Shown in pieces: positions 52,993 through 60,918 of a DNA stretch of 60,918 bases. The notes below the pieces were generated by a model. It was not told the DNA's origin and ran no database searches. It worked only from the letters and a program-made list of their open reading frames with translations. A program made the position numbers and the translations under genes. Every line of letters starts with the position of its first letter. Positions within the stretch are counted from its first letter, which is position 1. Source of the stretch: Lachnospiraceae bacterium (GTDB lineage: Bacteria; Bacillota; Clostridia; Lachnospirales; Lachnospiraceae); NCBI GenBank assembly GCA_017557525.1, contig JAFYYN010000135.1:1-60918 (forward strand). The letters run 5' to 3'.

Positions 52993-55413
52993 ATGAACAA
53001 CAGATTGTATTACAAAAATCCTGCTAAGAGATGGGAAGAGGCGCTTCCTTTAGGAAACGGCAGGATAGGTGCTATGGCGCATGGCGGTGTTGGATGCGAG
53101 TATTTCCAGCTTAATGAGGACAGTTGCTGGTTTGGCGGTTTCAGGGACAGGAACAACCCGGATGCAAAAAAAGCTCTTCCTATAATAAGGGAGTATCTGA
53201 AGAACGGCCAGATAGCAAAGGCAGAAGAGCTGATGTTGGCATCACTTTCAGGAGTGCCGAAGAGTGAGCACCCTTATCAGACTCTTGGCGACCTGTGTAT
53301 ATATATGAAGCATTCATGGGAAGCAGAAGACTATGTGCGTGAACTTGATATAGCCAATGCCTTATACAAGTGTACTTATAGGATTGGTGATACCGTATAT
53401 AAGAGGGAAGCCTTTATCAGTGCGGTGGATGATTGTCTGGCGATAAGGATTTCAATAGAGAATGATGCAAACAAAATTGAAGTAGAAAATAGTGTTGATC
53501 CTGGCAAAAATAATGGAGCTGAAAGATGCAAGATAAGCTTCGATTGTGATATATCAAGAGAACCTTATGAAACAACAATAAAGAAAACAGGGGAACCTAC
53601 GGAGTGGTCCTTGACAGAAGAGAAGGAACAAAAGAGCTGTGGACTTATCTGCATGGGAAATACCGGCGGTGATGGGGTTGATTACGGATTTGAACTTCGT
53701 GCCTTTGCAAAAGGTGGCGAAGTGAAGATTATCGGTGCCTCACTTGGCGTAAGGGATGCTGATGAAGTAGTGCTGCTGCTTACAGCCGGAACATCCTTTA
53801 GGATGAAAAATATTGAGGCGGAATGTGGCAAGATTCTGGATAAGGCATTCGCATTCTCATATGATGAACTTAAAGAGCGGCATATAGCTGATTATAAAAA
53901 GTATTATGACAGGGTTTCACTTAATATAGAAGGATCAGATACATACAATGATGTTCCAACGGACGAGAGACTGGAAAATCTGAAGAAACGGATTGAGGAT
54001 AAAAACACAACCCAAAATATTACAGAACTTAAAGCTGAAAATAAGGCTGACAAAGACGGTAATGCAGTAAACGCAGCCGATGATAAGAAATTATATGATA
54101 TAGGTCTTGATATTCTATATTTTAACTTCGGAAGGTATCTTTTGATATCCGGAAGCCGTCCGGGGACACTACCTCTTAACCTACAGGGAATCTGGTGCAA
54201 GGATTACCAGTCCGCATGGGGCAGCAAGTTCACGATCAACATTAATACGGAGATGAACTACTGGCCGGTTGAAGTATGTAATCTTTCCGAACTACATATG
54301 CCTTTGTTTGATCACATCGAAAGAATGTTGCCCAATGGAAGGGTTACTGCTGAAAAAATGTACGGTTGCAGGGGTTTTGTAGCACATCATAATACCGATA
54401 TGTGGGGTGACTGTGCGGTACAGGATCAGTGGATACCCGGATCATATTGGGTAATGGGTGCCGCATGGCTATGTACTCATCAGTGGATGCATTACCTTTA
54501 TACAAAGGATGTTGATTTCTTAAAGAGGTGCTTCCCTATTATGAGAGAGGCAGCAACATTCTTCCTTGACTTCCTTATTGAGCATGACGGATACCTCGTA
54601 ACATGCCCTTCGGTATCACCTGAGAACACATACATATTACCGAATGGTGAGCAGGGTGCGAACGGTATCGGTGTAACAATGGACAACCAGATACTTCGTG
54701 ACCTGTTTAGCCAGTGTATAAAGGCGGCTGAAATACTTGGTGTGGATGATGAGTTAAATGCAGAGATAAAGACTGCACTTTCAAAAATAAAGCCCGACCG
54801 TATCGGAAAACATGGTCAGATTATGGAATGGATTGAGGACTATGACGAGGCTGAGCCTGGGCATAGGCACATCTCACATCTGTATGGCTTACATCCTTCG
54901 TCACAGATAACACCTGACGGAACGCCTGAGATGGCGACGGCAGCTGCAAAGACTCTTGAACGAAGGCTCGCAAATGGTGGAGGACATACGGGCTGGAGTA
55001 GGGCATGGATAATCAATAACTATGCAAAGCTCTGGGATTCAGAGAAAGCATATGATAACTACGAGCAGCTGCTTATAAAGTCAACATTACCGAATCTCTT
55101 TGACAACCATCCGCCGTTCCAGATAGACGGAAACTTTGGTGGATGTGCAGGAGTAGCAGAGATGCTGGTTCAGAGCAATGAAGAAAGAACGGTGATGCTG
55201 CCTGCTCTGCCAGCTGCATGGAAGTCGGGTAAGGTAAGCGGTCTTTGTATCAAGGGAGGTGCAGAGATAAGCTTAGAGTGGGAAAATGGAGTGCTTAAGT
55301 CATTTTCTGTTTTAGCACATAAGGATTTCAAGGCTCTGATCGTATATCAGGGAATTAACTTTATGATGGACGTTAAAGCCGGGGTGAAATCAAATAATAC
55401 ATTAATTAAGTAG
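52993..55413 (+). CDS. GH95 alpha-L-fucosidase-type enzyme
   Basis: An 806-residue cytoplasmic enzyme of family GH95, which removes alpha-1,2-linked fucose (some members act on galactose). It opens with the typical [19 protein letters not shown] and [10 protein letters not shown]; the all-alpha catalytic barrel contains [51 protein letters not shown] and [19 protein letters not shown], with [19 protein letters not shown] near the end. Residues 318-355 are a low-complexity Lys/Asn/Asp insert not usual in the family. No signal peptide: it would act on imported fucosylated sugars. RBS GGAGAAGGAG. The flanking repeat copy 2 follows the stop by 18 bases. Confidence 0.92.
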   Translation: MNNRLYYKNPAKRWEEALPLGNGRIGAMAHGGVGCEYFQLNEDSCWFGGFRDRNNPDAKKALPIIREYLKNGQIAKAEELMLASLSGVPKSEHPYQTLGDLCIYMKHSWEAEDYVRELDIANALYKCTYRIGDTVYKREAFISAVDDCLAIRISIENDANKIEVENSVDPGKNNGAERCKISFDCDISREPYETTIKKTGEPTEWSLTEEKEQKSCGLICMGNTGGDGVDYGFELRAFAKGGEVKIIGASLGVRDADEVVLLLTAGTSFRMKNIEAECGKILDKAFAFSYDELKERHIADYKKYYDRVSLNIEGSDTYNDVPTDERLENLKKRIEDKNTTQNITELKAENKADKDGNAVNAADDKKLYDIGLDILYFNFGRYLLISGSRPGTLPLNLQGIWCKDYQSAWGSKFTININTEMNYWPVEVCNLSELHMPLFDHIERMLPNGRVTAEKMYGCRGFVAHHNTDMWGDCAVQDQWIPGSYWVMGAAWLCTHQWMHYLYTKDVDFLKRCFPIMREAATFFLDFLIEHDGYLVTCPSVSPENTYILPNGEQGANGIGVTMDNQILRDLFSQCIKAAEILGVDDELNAEIKTALSKIKPDRIGKHGQIMEWIEDYDEAEPGHRHISHLYGLHPSSQITPDGTPEMATAAAKTLERRLANGGGHTGWSRAWIINNYAKLWDSEKAYDNYEQLLIKSTLPNLFDNHPPFQIDGNFGGCAGVAEMLVQSNEERTVMLPALPAAWKSGKVSGLCIKGGAEISLEWENGVLKSFSVLAHKDFKALIVYQGINFMMDVKAGVKSNNTLIK

Positions 55414-55431
55414 TTGTGTTTTGATTGTTCT

Positions 55432-55516
55432 ATTTGCAAATTTAATACGAATTATTATATCCGAATGGTATTTTGTTCTGCAAAACCATTCGGATATTTT
55501 TGTATAGCAACTATTT
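55432..55516 (+). repeat. ~84-bp flanking repeat, copy 2
   Basis: Same orientation as copy 1 at 49500-49584. The 45-base hairpin core (from ATATCCG to GGATAT and its T-run) is identical; flanks differ at a handful of bases. It should terminate the GH95 transcript. The rest of the 55414-55706 spacer is AT-rich, with no clear promoter pair picked out. Confidence 0.85.
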
Positions 55517-55706
55517 GTGATCATATGATGAAAAGTAATAATCCTTTTCATTAATTGTTGTATTTTTAATAAAATTAGTATATTATTATAGAATATAACA
55601 AAATATAAAGATATCCCTCGCCTCATAGCGTAGTATCATTTTGTTAATAATGATATAGCTTTTGGTGACGGATAGACAATTTATTAAATCAATTCAGGAG
55701 TGTTGT

Positions 55707-57500
55707 ATGAAGAAAAATCAATCAGATCTGTTATCTGCCGGTACTGTCAAAAGATTTATGCCGTCATGTATGGTTTATGCGCTTGTACAATCCATGACTT
55801 TCTTGGTGGATACAGTGCTGGCCGGTCATTTCTTGGGAAGTGATGCTGTAGCGGCCGTTGCTATAGGACTTCCGGTCATCGGTATAATGCTCGCCGTCAC
55901 TTCTATGATAATGCAGGGCGGTTATCTGAAAATGATCCAATGTCTTGGAAAAAGTGATATGGATGGATATAACCGTATCTTCTCCATTACATTGTCATTA
56001 ACTATTTTCATCGATCTGATATTCTTGGGTTTGTGCTTTGGTGTCACTGATGCTTTTGTAACCATAGGCGGCGGAGCTAAAGCAACTGCCGAGGCTGCTT
56101 CTTTAGGAAATCTTTACATAAGGACTGCATGTCTGATGGTGCTGTTTTTTGCAGTCGGAGCAGTTTTCCAGCTGGTAAGTGCGACATTCGGATATCAGAC
56201 GGACCGTATGACCAGCAGCATCGTTAATATTGCCGCTAATGTCATTGTTTCAATTGTAGCTATACAACTGCTTGACGACGACATTAAGATTGCGGGACTC
56301 GGTATCGGATCCGCTGCGGGAGCTTTCTGTCAGATGCTACTTGCCTTTGTCATGATGAAAAAAAAGCACATTAAGATCAGGTTCGGGTTCTATGCGTTAA
56401 ATAAGAAAAATATAATTGACGGACTCGATTGTTTTCGCAGGGGAATACCTGCTTCCATAGATATCGTTTTAGACAGTGCCTGCAGTTCTGTCGTAAACAA
56501 TATTATATTGTCAACTTTTGCTGATGGTACATCCGTTCTGGCATTGTTTGCTATGATAAAAACCATCAATACTATCGCCAAACCAGTGGGACGTGGTGCT
56601 TTATACGCCAGTGAGCCTCTGATAGGAATACTTCACGGGCAAAGAGATAATGTTGGAATATGCAGGACATTCAAGGTTTCGATCAAATGGGGGATAATCT
56701 TTGGAGCTATAGTTGCTGCAGTGCTGATCGCTTTACAGTATCCCATACTTAGCTTTTACGGACTGGCAGGTGTTTCTGACGCGCATATCGGCCTTACCCT
56801 GGTGGCTATAAGCTCTATGGTGCTAGTAGTACCTTTTATTTTTAATTCTGTTTATGAATCAACAAATCACCTTATATTGTCATTATTGGTATCAGTTATT
56901 CCGGACAGTATCCTGTATCCGATCCTTGTAGCCATACTCGGTAAAATAATCGGTGTAACAGGCATTTGGATCGCAATAAGCTTTGCGTCCATACCTTTCT
57001 TAATTGTATATTATCTGGTATTTGTCCTGATCAATAAAAAGGTTAAAGTTCCGTTAGAGAGAATGCTTGTACTTAAAAAATACAAAGACCTTGATAAGGC
57101 ATTGGATATAAGTATACCGATTAAATCCGAGAGCGTTTCTTTTGTTTCCGAAAAATTGCAGAACTATTTTCTGGAACACAAGACATCTCCCAAAATTGCA
57201 TATATCAGTGCTCTTTGTATGGAAGAGATCGCGGCAGATTATATAGAATATCGTAAAAAGACCGGAAACATAAATGATAGATCCTTTATGGATATCAAGG
57301 CATTCCGTGACCCTGATAAGATTGAGATAATCCTTAGAAACTATGACGATCCGTACAATCCACTGGTTATAGACAGGACTGAAACAGAGGATGAGTATTC
57401 AAAGATAGGCATTGTAATGACTCAGAAGATAGCGTCAGATATAGTTTACAGTTATGCTTATCACCTTAATGTGGTCTCTGTTATCATAAATATTAGCTAA
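55707..57500 (+). CDS. MATE transporter fused to an RsbW-like ATPase domain
   Basis: A 597-residue protein. Residues 1-455 are a MATE-family exporter with about 12 spans (VDTVLAGHFLGSDAVAAVAIGLP, GRGALYASEPLIGILHGQ). Residues 470-597 are soluble and resemble the HATPase_c_2 fold of anti-sigma kinases: a helix FVSEKLQNYFLEH, a weak N-box CMEEIAADYIEY with Asp where Asn is usual, a DxGxPFxP-like YDDPYNPLV, and IGIVMTQKIASDIVY. ATP binding may be reduced. ATG 55707 with AGGAG (55696-55700) is chosen over GTG 55662. It exports an unknown compound; the fused domain may tie transport to a partner-switch signal, which is inference. Confidence 0.85.
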   Translation: MKKNQSDLLSAGTVKRFMPSCMVYALVQSMTFLVDTVLAGHFLGSDAVAAVAIGLPVIGIMLAVTSMIMQGGYLKMIQCLGKSDMDGYNRIFSITLSLTIFIDLIFLGLCFGVTDAFVTIGGGAKATAEAASLGNLYIRTACLMVLFFAVGAVFQLVSATFGYQTDRMTSSIVNIAANVIVSIVAIQLLDDDIKIAGLGIGSAAGAFCQMLLAFVMMKKKHIKIRFGFYALNKKNIIDGLDCFRRGIPASIDIVLDSACSSVVNNIILSTFADGTSVLALFAMIKTINTIAKPVGRGALYASEPLIGILHGQRDNVGICRTFKVSIKWGIIFGAIVAAVLIALQYPILSFYGLAGVSDAHIGLTLVAISSMVLVVPFIFNSVYESTNHLILSLLVSVIPDSILYPILVAILGKIIGVTGIWIAISFASIPFLIVYYLVFVLINKKVKVPLERMLVLKKYKDLDKALDISIPIKSESVSFVSEKLQNYFLEHKTSPKIAYISALCMEEIAADYIEYRKKTGNINDRSFMDIKAFRDPDKIEIILRNYDDPYNPLVIDRTETEDEYSKIGIVMTQKIASDIVYSYAYHLNVVSVIINIS

Positions 57501-57553
57501 AAGATGTGCTTAACACCTACACAGTTGAAAAATGAAGTTTTATAAAAAATTCA

Positions 57554-57582
57554 TTGCTTTTTTCTGTGAATGATGATAGAAT
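57554..57582 (+). promoter_or_regulatory. promoter of nifJ
   Basis: TTGCTT (57554-57559), 17 bases, TAGAAT (57577-57582). RBS AAGGAGG at 57634-57640. Confidence 0.6.
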
Positions 57583-57646
57583 ACAACTAATTGGGCGAAT
57601 GGGTGGATTATGCCCAGACAGCCCCAAAATTTCAAGGAGGTCTCAT

Positions 57647-60600
57647 ATGTCCAAAAGAGCAAAATTATCTATGGATGGTAATACAGCTGCAGCTCACGTA
57701 GCGTATGCGTTTACAGATGTAGCAGCAATTTACCCCATCACACCTTCAAGCCCTATGGCAGACCAGGTTGACCAGTGGTCAGCAGCAGGTCGTAAGAACG
57801 TATTCGGCAACCAGGTTAAGGTTGTTGAAATGCAGTCAGAGGCTGGTGCAGCAGGAACCGTACATGGTTCACTTGCAGCAGGTGCAATCACAACAACATT
57901 TACAGCATCACAGGGATTACTTCTTATGATCCCTAATATGTACAAGATAGCCGGAGAGCAGCTTCCCTGCGTATTCGACGTATCAGCTCGTACAGTAGCT
58001 ACCCAGTCACTTAACATCTTCGGCGATCATAGCGACGTATACGCTTGCCGTCAGACCGGTTTCGCAATGTTAGCAGAGACCAATCCCCAGGAAGTAATGG
58101 ATCTTTCAGCAGTAGCTCACCTTTCAGCAATTGAGGGTAAGGTACCTTTCCTTAACTTCTTTGATGGTTTCCGTACATCACATGAAATCCAGAAGATCGA
58201 GACATGGGATTATGCAGATCTTAAGGACATGCTCAACATGGAAGCAGTAGAAGCATTCCGTGCACATGCACTTAACCCTGAGAAGCCTGCAATGCGTGGA
58301 TCACATGAAAACGGTGACGTATTCTTCCAGCATCGTGAGGCATGTAACCCTGTATACGAGGCACTTCCTGCAGTAGTATCAAAGTACATGAAGATGGTTA
58401 ACAAGAAGCTTGGTACAAAGTATGACCTCTTTAACTACTATGGTGCTCCCGATGCAGACAGAGTAATCGTAGCTATGGGTTCAATCTGTGACGTAGCTGA
58501 GGAAGTAATTGATTACTTAACAGCTAAGAAGCAGAAGGTAGGTCTTATCAAAGTAAGACTTTACAGACCTTGGGTATCAAAGGCATTCTTAAAGGTTCTT
58601 CCTAAGACCGTTAAGAAGATCGCTGTACTTGACAGAACAAAGGAGCCCGGCTCACTTGGCGAGCCTCTTTACCTTGACGTTGCAACAACCCTCCTTGAGG
58701 CAGGTCTTTCAGACATTACCCTTACAGGCGGACGTTACGGTCTTGGTTCAAAGGATACTCCTCCTTCGTCAGTATTCGCTATTTACAAGGAGTTAAAGAA
58801 GGCAAATCCTAAGAAGAGATTTACAATCGGTATCGTAGATGACGTTACCAACCTTTCACTTCCTGAGGAGAAGCCCGCACCTATCACATCTGCAAAGGGT
58901 ACCGTAGAGTGTAAGTTCTGGGGTATCGGCGGTGACGGTACTGTTGGTGCAAACAAGGATTCGACAAAGATCATCGGTGACCATACCGATAAATATATCC
59001 AGGCATACTTCCAGTATGACTCAAAGAAGACAGGCGGTATCACCATTTCTCACTTAAGATTCGGTGACAAGCCTATCAAGAGCCCTTACTACATCAACCA
59101 GGCAGACCTTGTAGCTTGCCATAACCAGAGCTACATCGTTAAGGGTTACAAGATGGTTCAGGACGTTAAGCCCGGCGGAATCTTCCTTATTAACTGCCAG
59201 TGGGATGATAAGGAGTTAGGCGAGAAGCTTAATGCAGAAGCAAAGAAGTATATCGCTGAGAACAATATCAAGGTTTATACAGTTGACGCTGTTGATATCG
59301 CAGGCAAGATCGGTCTTGGAAAGCGTACTTCTACAGTTCTTCAGTCAGCATTCTTCACACTTGCAAATGTACTTCCTGCTGATGAGGCAATCAAGTACAT
59401 GAAGGAGAAGGTTGTTGCTAAGTTCTCTAAGAAGGGCCAGGACATTGTTGATATGAACTGCAAGGCAATTGATGCCGGCAAGGATGCTCTTCATCTTGTG
59501 AAGGTTCCTGCAAGCTGGGCTAAGCCTAAGGCAGATCCTAAGGCTAAGAAGCTTAACGGCCGTCCTGAGACAGTAGAGATGGTAGAGAAGCTTATGAATC
59601 CTATCGCTCTTATGGATGGTGATAACCTTCCTGTATCTGCATTCGCAGACAGAGCAGACGGACAGTTCGAGCTCGGTGCAGCTGCATATGAGAAGCGTGG
59701 TACAGCAGTTATGGTTCCTGAGTGGGATGCTGCTAAGTGTATCCAGTGTAACAACTGTGCATTCGTATGTTCACATGCAACAATCCGTCCTTACATGCTT
59801 GACGAGAAGGAAGTTAAGGCAGCTCCTAAGAACATCAAGCTTGCTGATACAAAGCCTAAGGCTAGCCAGTACAAGTTCACAATGAGCGTATCACCTCTTG
59901 ACTGTATGGGTTGTGGCGAATGTGTTACCGTTTGTCCTCCTGCAGTTCAGGCTATTAAGATGGTTCCTCAGGAGACACAGCTTGATGAGCAGCCTGTATT
60001 CGATTACTTAGTAGCTAACGTTGGACGTAAACCCGAGGCTCCTGCTGAGAACACCGTTAAGGGTTCACAGTTCAATCAGCCTCTCCTTGAATTCTCAGGA
60101 TCATGTGCAGGCTGTGCTGAGACTTCATACGCAAGACTTATTACCCAGCTCTTTGGTGAGCAGATGTTCATTTCTAATGCAACAGGATGTTCATCTATCT
60201 GGGGCGGTCCTGCAGCTACATCACCTTTCACAGTTAACAAGGACAGCAAGCAGGGTCCTGCATGGGCTAACTCACTGTTCGAGGATAATGCTGAGCATGG
60301 TCTTGGTATGTACTTAGGACAGAAGGTTCTTCGTGACCAGGCTATCGCTAAGATAAATGAACTTGCAGGTTCTGATAAGGCTTCAAAGGCTCTTAAAGAT
60401 GCTATCGCTAAGTTCCTTGAGACCAAGGACAGCACAAAGGAGAATCCTGCTGCAGCCAAGGCTCTTATTAAGGAACTCGAGGCAGCTGCTAAGAAGGGCT
60501 GCGAGCTTTCAAAGGAGATCCTTGAGAAGAAGCAGTATCTGTCAAAGAAGTCCGTATGGATCTTCGGTGGTGACGGATGGGCATATGATATCGGCTTCGG

Positions 60601-60918
60601 CGGACTTGATCATGTACTTGCATCAGGCGAGAATGTAAACGTATTCGTATTCGATACAGAAATGTACTCAAATACAGGTGGACAGGCTTCAAAGGCTTCT
60701 AACATCGGTGAGGTTTGCCAGTTCGCAGCAGCAGGTAAGGAAATCGGCAAGAAGTCACTTGCTGAGATCGCTATGAGCTATGGCTATGTATATGTAGCAC
60801 AGATCGCTCTTGGTGCTAACCCTGCACAGGCTGTTAAGGTACTTACCGAGGCTGAGGCTTACAACGGACCTTCACTTATCATTGGTTACGCACCTTGCGA
60901 GCTCCACGGAGTTAAGGG
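57647..60918 (+). CDS. nifJ: pyruvate:ferredoxin (flavodoxin) oxidoreductase, 3' end outside window
   Basis: Oxidises pyruvate with CoA to acetyl-CoA, CO2 and reduced ferredoxin. The frame starts at ATG 57647 after AAGGAGG and stays open to the last base, giving about 1090 of the usual 1170-1190 residues. The single-chain domain order is clear: DGNTAAAHVAYAFTDVAAIYPITPSSPMADQVDQW at the N-terminus, two ferredoxin-like clusters CIQCNNCAFVC and CMGCGECVTVC, CSGSCAGCAETSYA-like SGSCAGCAETSYARL, and the thiamine diphosphate site GDGWAYDIGFGGLDHVL. It would feed acetyl-CoA to butyrate formation and reduced ferredoxin to hydrogenase or Rnf. Codon use is strongly biased, suggesting high expression. 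Confidence 0.97.
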   Translation, partial: MSKRAKLSMDGNTAAAHVAYAFTDVAAIYPITPSSPMADQVDQWSAAGRKNVFGNQVKVVEMQSEAGAAGTVHGSLAAGAITTTFTASQGLLLMIPNMYKIAGEQLPCVFDVSARTVATQSLNIFGDHSDVYACRQTGFAMLAETNPQEVMDLSAVAHLSAIEGKVPFLNFFDGFRTSHEIQKIETWDYADLKDMLNMEAVEAFRAHALNPEKPAMRGSHENGDVFFQHREACNPVYEALPAVVSKYMKMVNKKLGTKYDLFNYYGAPDADRVIVAMGSICDVAEEVIDYLTAKKQKVGLIKVRLYRPWVSKAFLKVLPKTVKKIAVLDRTKEPGSLGEPLYLDVATTLLEAGLSDITLTGGRYGLGSKDTPPSSVFAIYKELKKANPKKRFTIGIVDDVTNLSLPEEKPAPITSAKGTVECKFWGIGGDGTVGANKDSTKIIGDHTDKYIQAYFQYDSKKTGGITISHLRFGDKPIKSPYYINQADLVACHNQSYIVKGYKMVQDVKPGGIFLINCQWDDKELGEKLNAEAKKYIAENNIKVYTVDAVDIAGKIGLGKRTSTVLQSAFFTLANVLPADEAIKYMKEKVVAKFSKKGQDIVDMNCKAIDAGKDALHLVKVPASWAKPKADPKAKKLNGRPETVEMVEKLMNPIALMDGDNLPVSAFADRADGQFELGAAAYEKRGTAVMVPEWDAAKCIQCNNCAFVCSHATIRPYMLDEKEVKAAPKNIKLADTKPKASQYKFTMSVSPLDCMGCGECVTVCPPAVQAIKMVPQETQLDEQPVFDYLVANVGRKPEAPAENTVKGSQFNQPLLEFSGSCAGCAETSYARLITQLFGEQMFISNATGCSSIWGGPAATSPFTVNKDSKQGPAWANSLFEDNAEHGLGMYLGQKVLRDQAIAKINELAGSDKASKALKDAIAKFLETKDSTKENPAAAKALIKELEAAAKKGCELSKEILEKKQYLSKKSVWIFGGDGWAYDIGFGGLDHVLASGENVNVFVFDTEMYSNTGGQASKASNIGEVCQFAAAGKEIGKKSLAEIAMSYGYVYVAQIALGANPAQAVKVLTEAEAYNGPSLIIGYAPCELHGVK

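Noticed and set aside
57730-60692. Many short frames on both strands across the last 3 kb
   Set aside because: All are shadows of the single nifJ frame that runs unbroken from 57647 to the window edge.

Overview
The window reads as chromosomal DNA of an anaerobic, butyrate-forming member of the Lachnospiraceae, most like Butyrivibrio or a close relative. The reasons are: low-to-middle G+C; TTGACA-N17-TATAAT promoters; a butyrate kinase next to a phosphotransacylase; pyruvate:ferredoxin oxidoreductase; many c-di-GMP and hybrid-kinase genes; and glycosidases without export signals. The genus is an inference; there is no rRNA here to settle it.

Layout. 1-3.9 kb: end of pgk, tpiA, a secreted C-type-lectin/Ig-like protein and gpmI, separated by hairpin-rich spacers. 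4-6.1 kb: a Fur/Zur-family regulator with a metal ABC transporter (ATPase and permease, no binding protein). 6.2-8.4 kb: buk and a pta-like gene. 8.6-13 kb: a dCache hybrid histidine kinase, a DUF4037 nucleotidyltransferase-like protein and a TPR protein. 13.1-19.2 kb: queA, a SpoIID-domain protein and an EAL/GGDEF pair. 19.2-21.9 kb: an isoleucine-rich leader peptide with an attenuator-like terminator, then an unusual HTH-cupin-acyl-CoA-synthetase fusion. 22-27.5 kb: a lipoprotein, a DUF937 protein, a GH26-like glycosidase and proA (the only minus-strand gene). 27.7-36.6 kb: comEA-like, a response regulator/kinase/GerMN-lipoprotein trio, comEC, pssA, psd and holA. Then come tRNA-Ser(CGA), a GGDEF protein, a small acidic protein next to a lipoprotein with a toxin-like C-terminus, a GH2 enzyme, a U32-like protein and a 1542-residue double sensor kinase.

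49.1-55.5 kb is the most accessory-looking part. A DMT transporter gene is cut off at a REP-like element. Between two near-identical ~84-bp repeats lie a radical SAM/SPASM enzyme, a membrane protein whose cytoplasmic tail ends in five Cys-Ala dipeptides, a double zinc-ribbon membrane protein and a GH95 fucosidase. After it come a MATE transporter fused to an RsbW-like ATPase domain and nifJ, cut by the window edge.

How the genes fit together. Imported oligosaccharides would be cut in the cytoplasm by the GH2, GH95 and GH26-like enzymes, pass through lower glycolysis (pgk, tpiA, gpmI) and nifJ to acetyl-CoA, and yield ATP through the transacylase and butyrate kinase. Best candidates for undescribed biology are the radical SAM enzyme with the (Cys-Ala)5-tailed protein, the Ile-attenuated synthetase fusion, and the lipoprotein toxin with its possible immunity protein. 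No CRISPR array, rRNA, integrase or intact transposase gene was seen.
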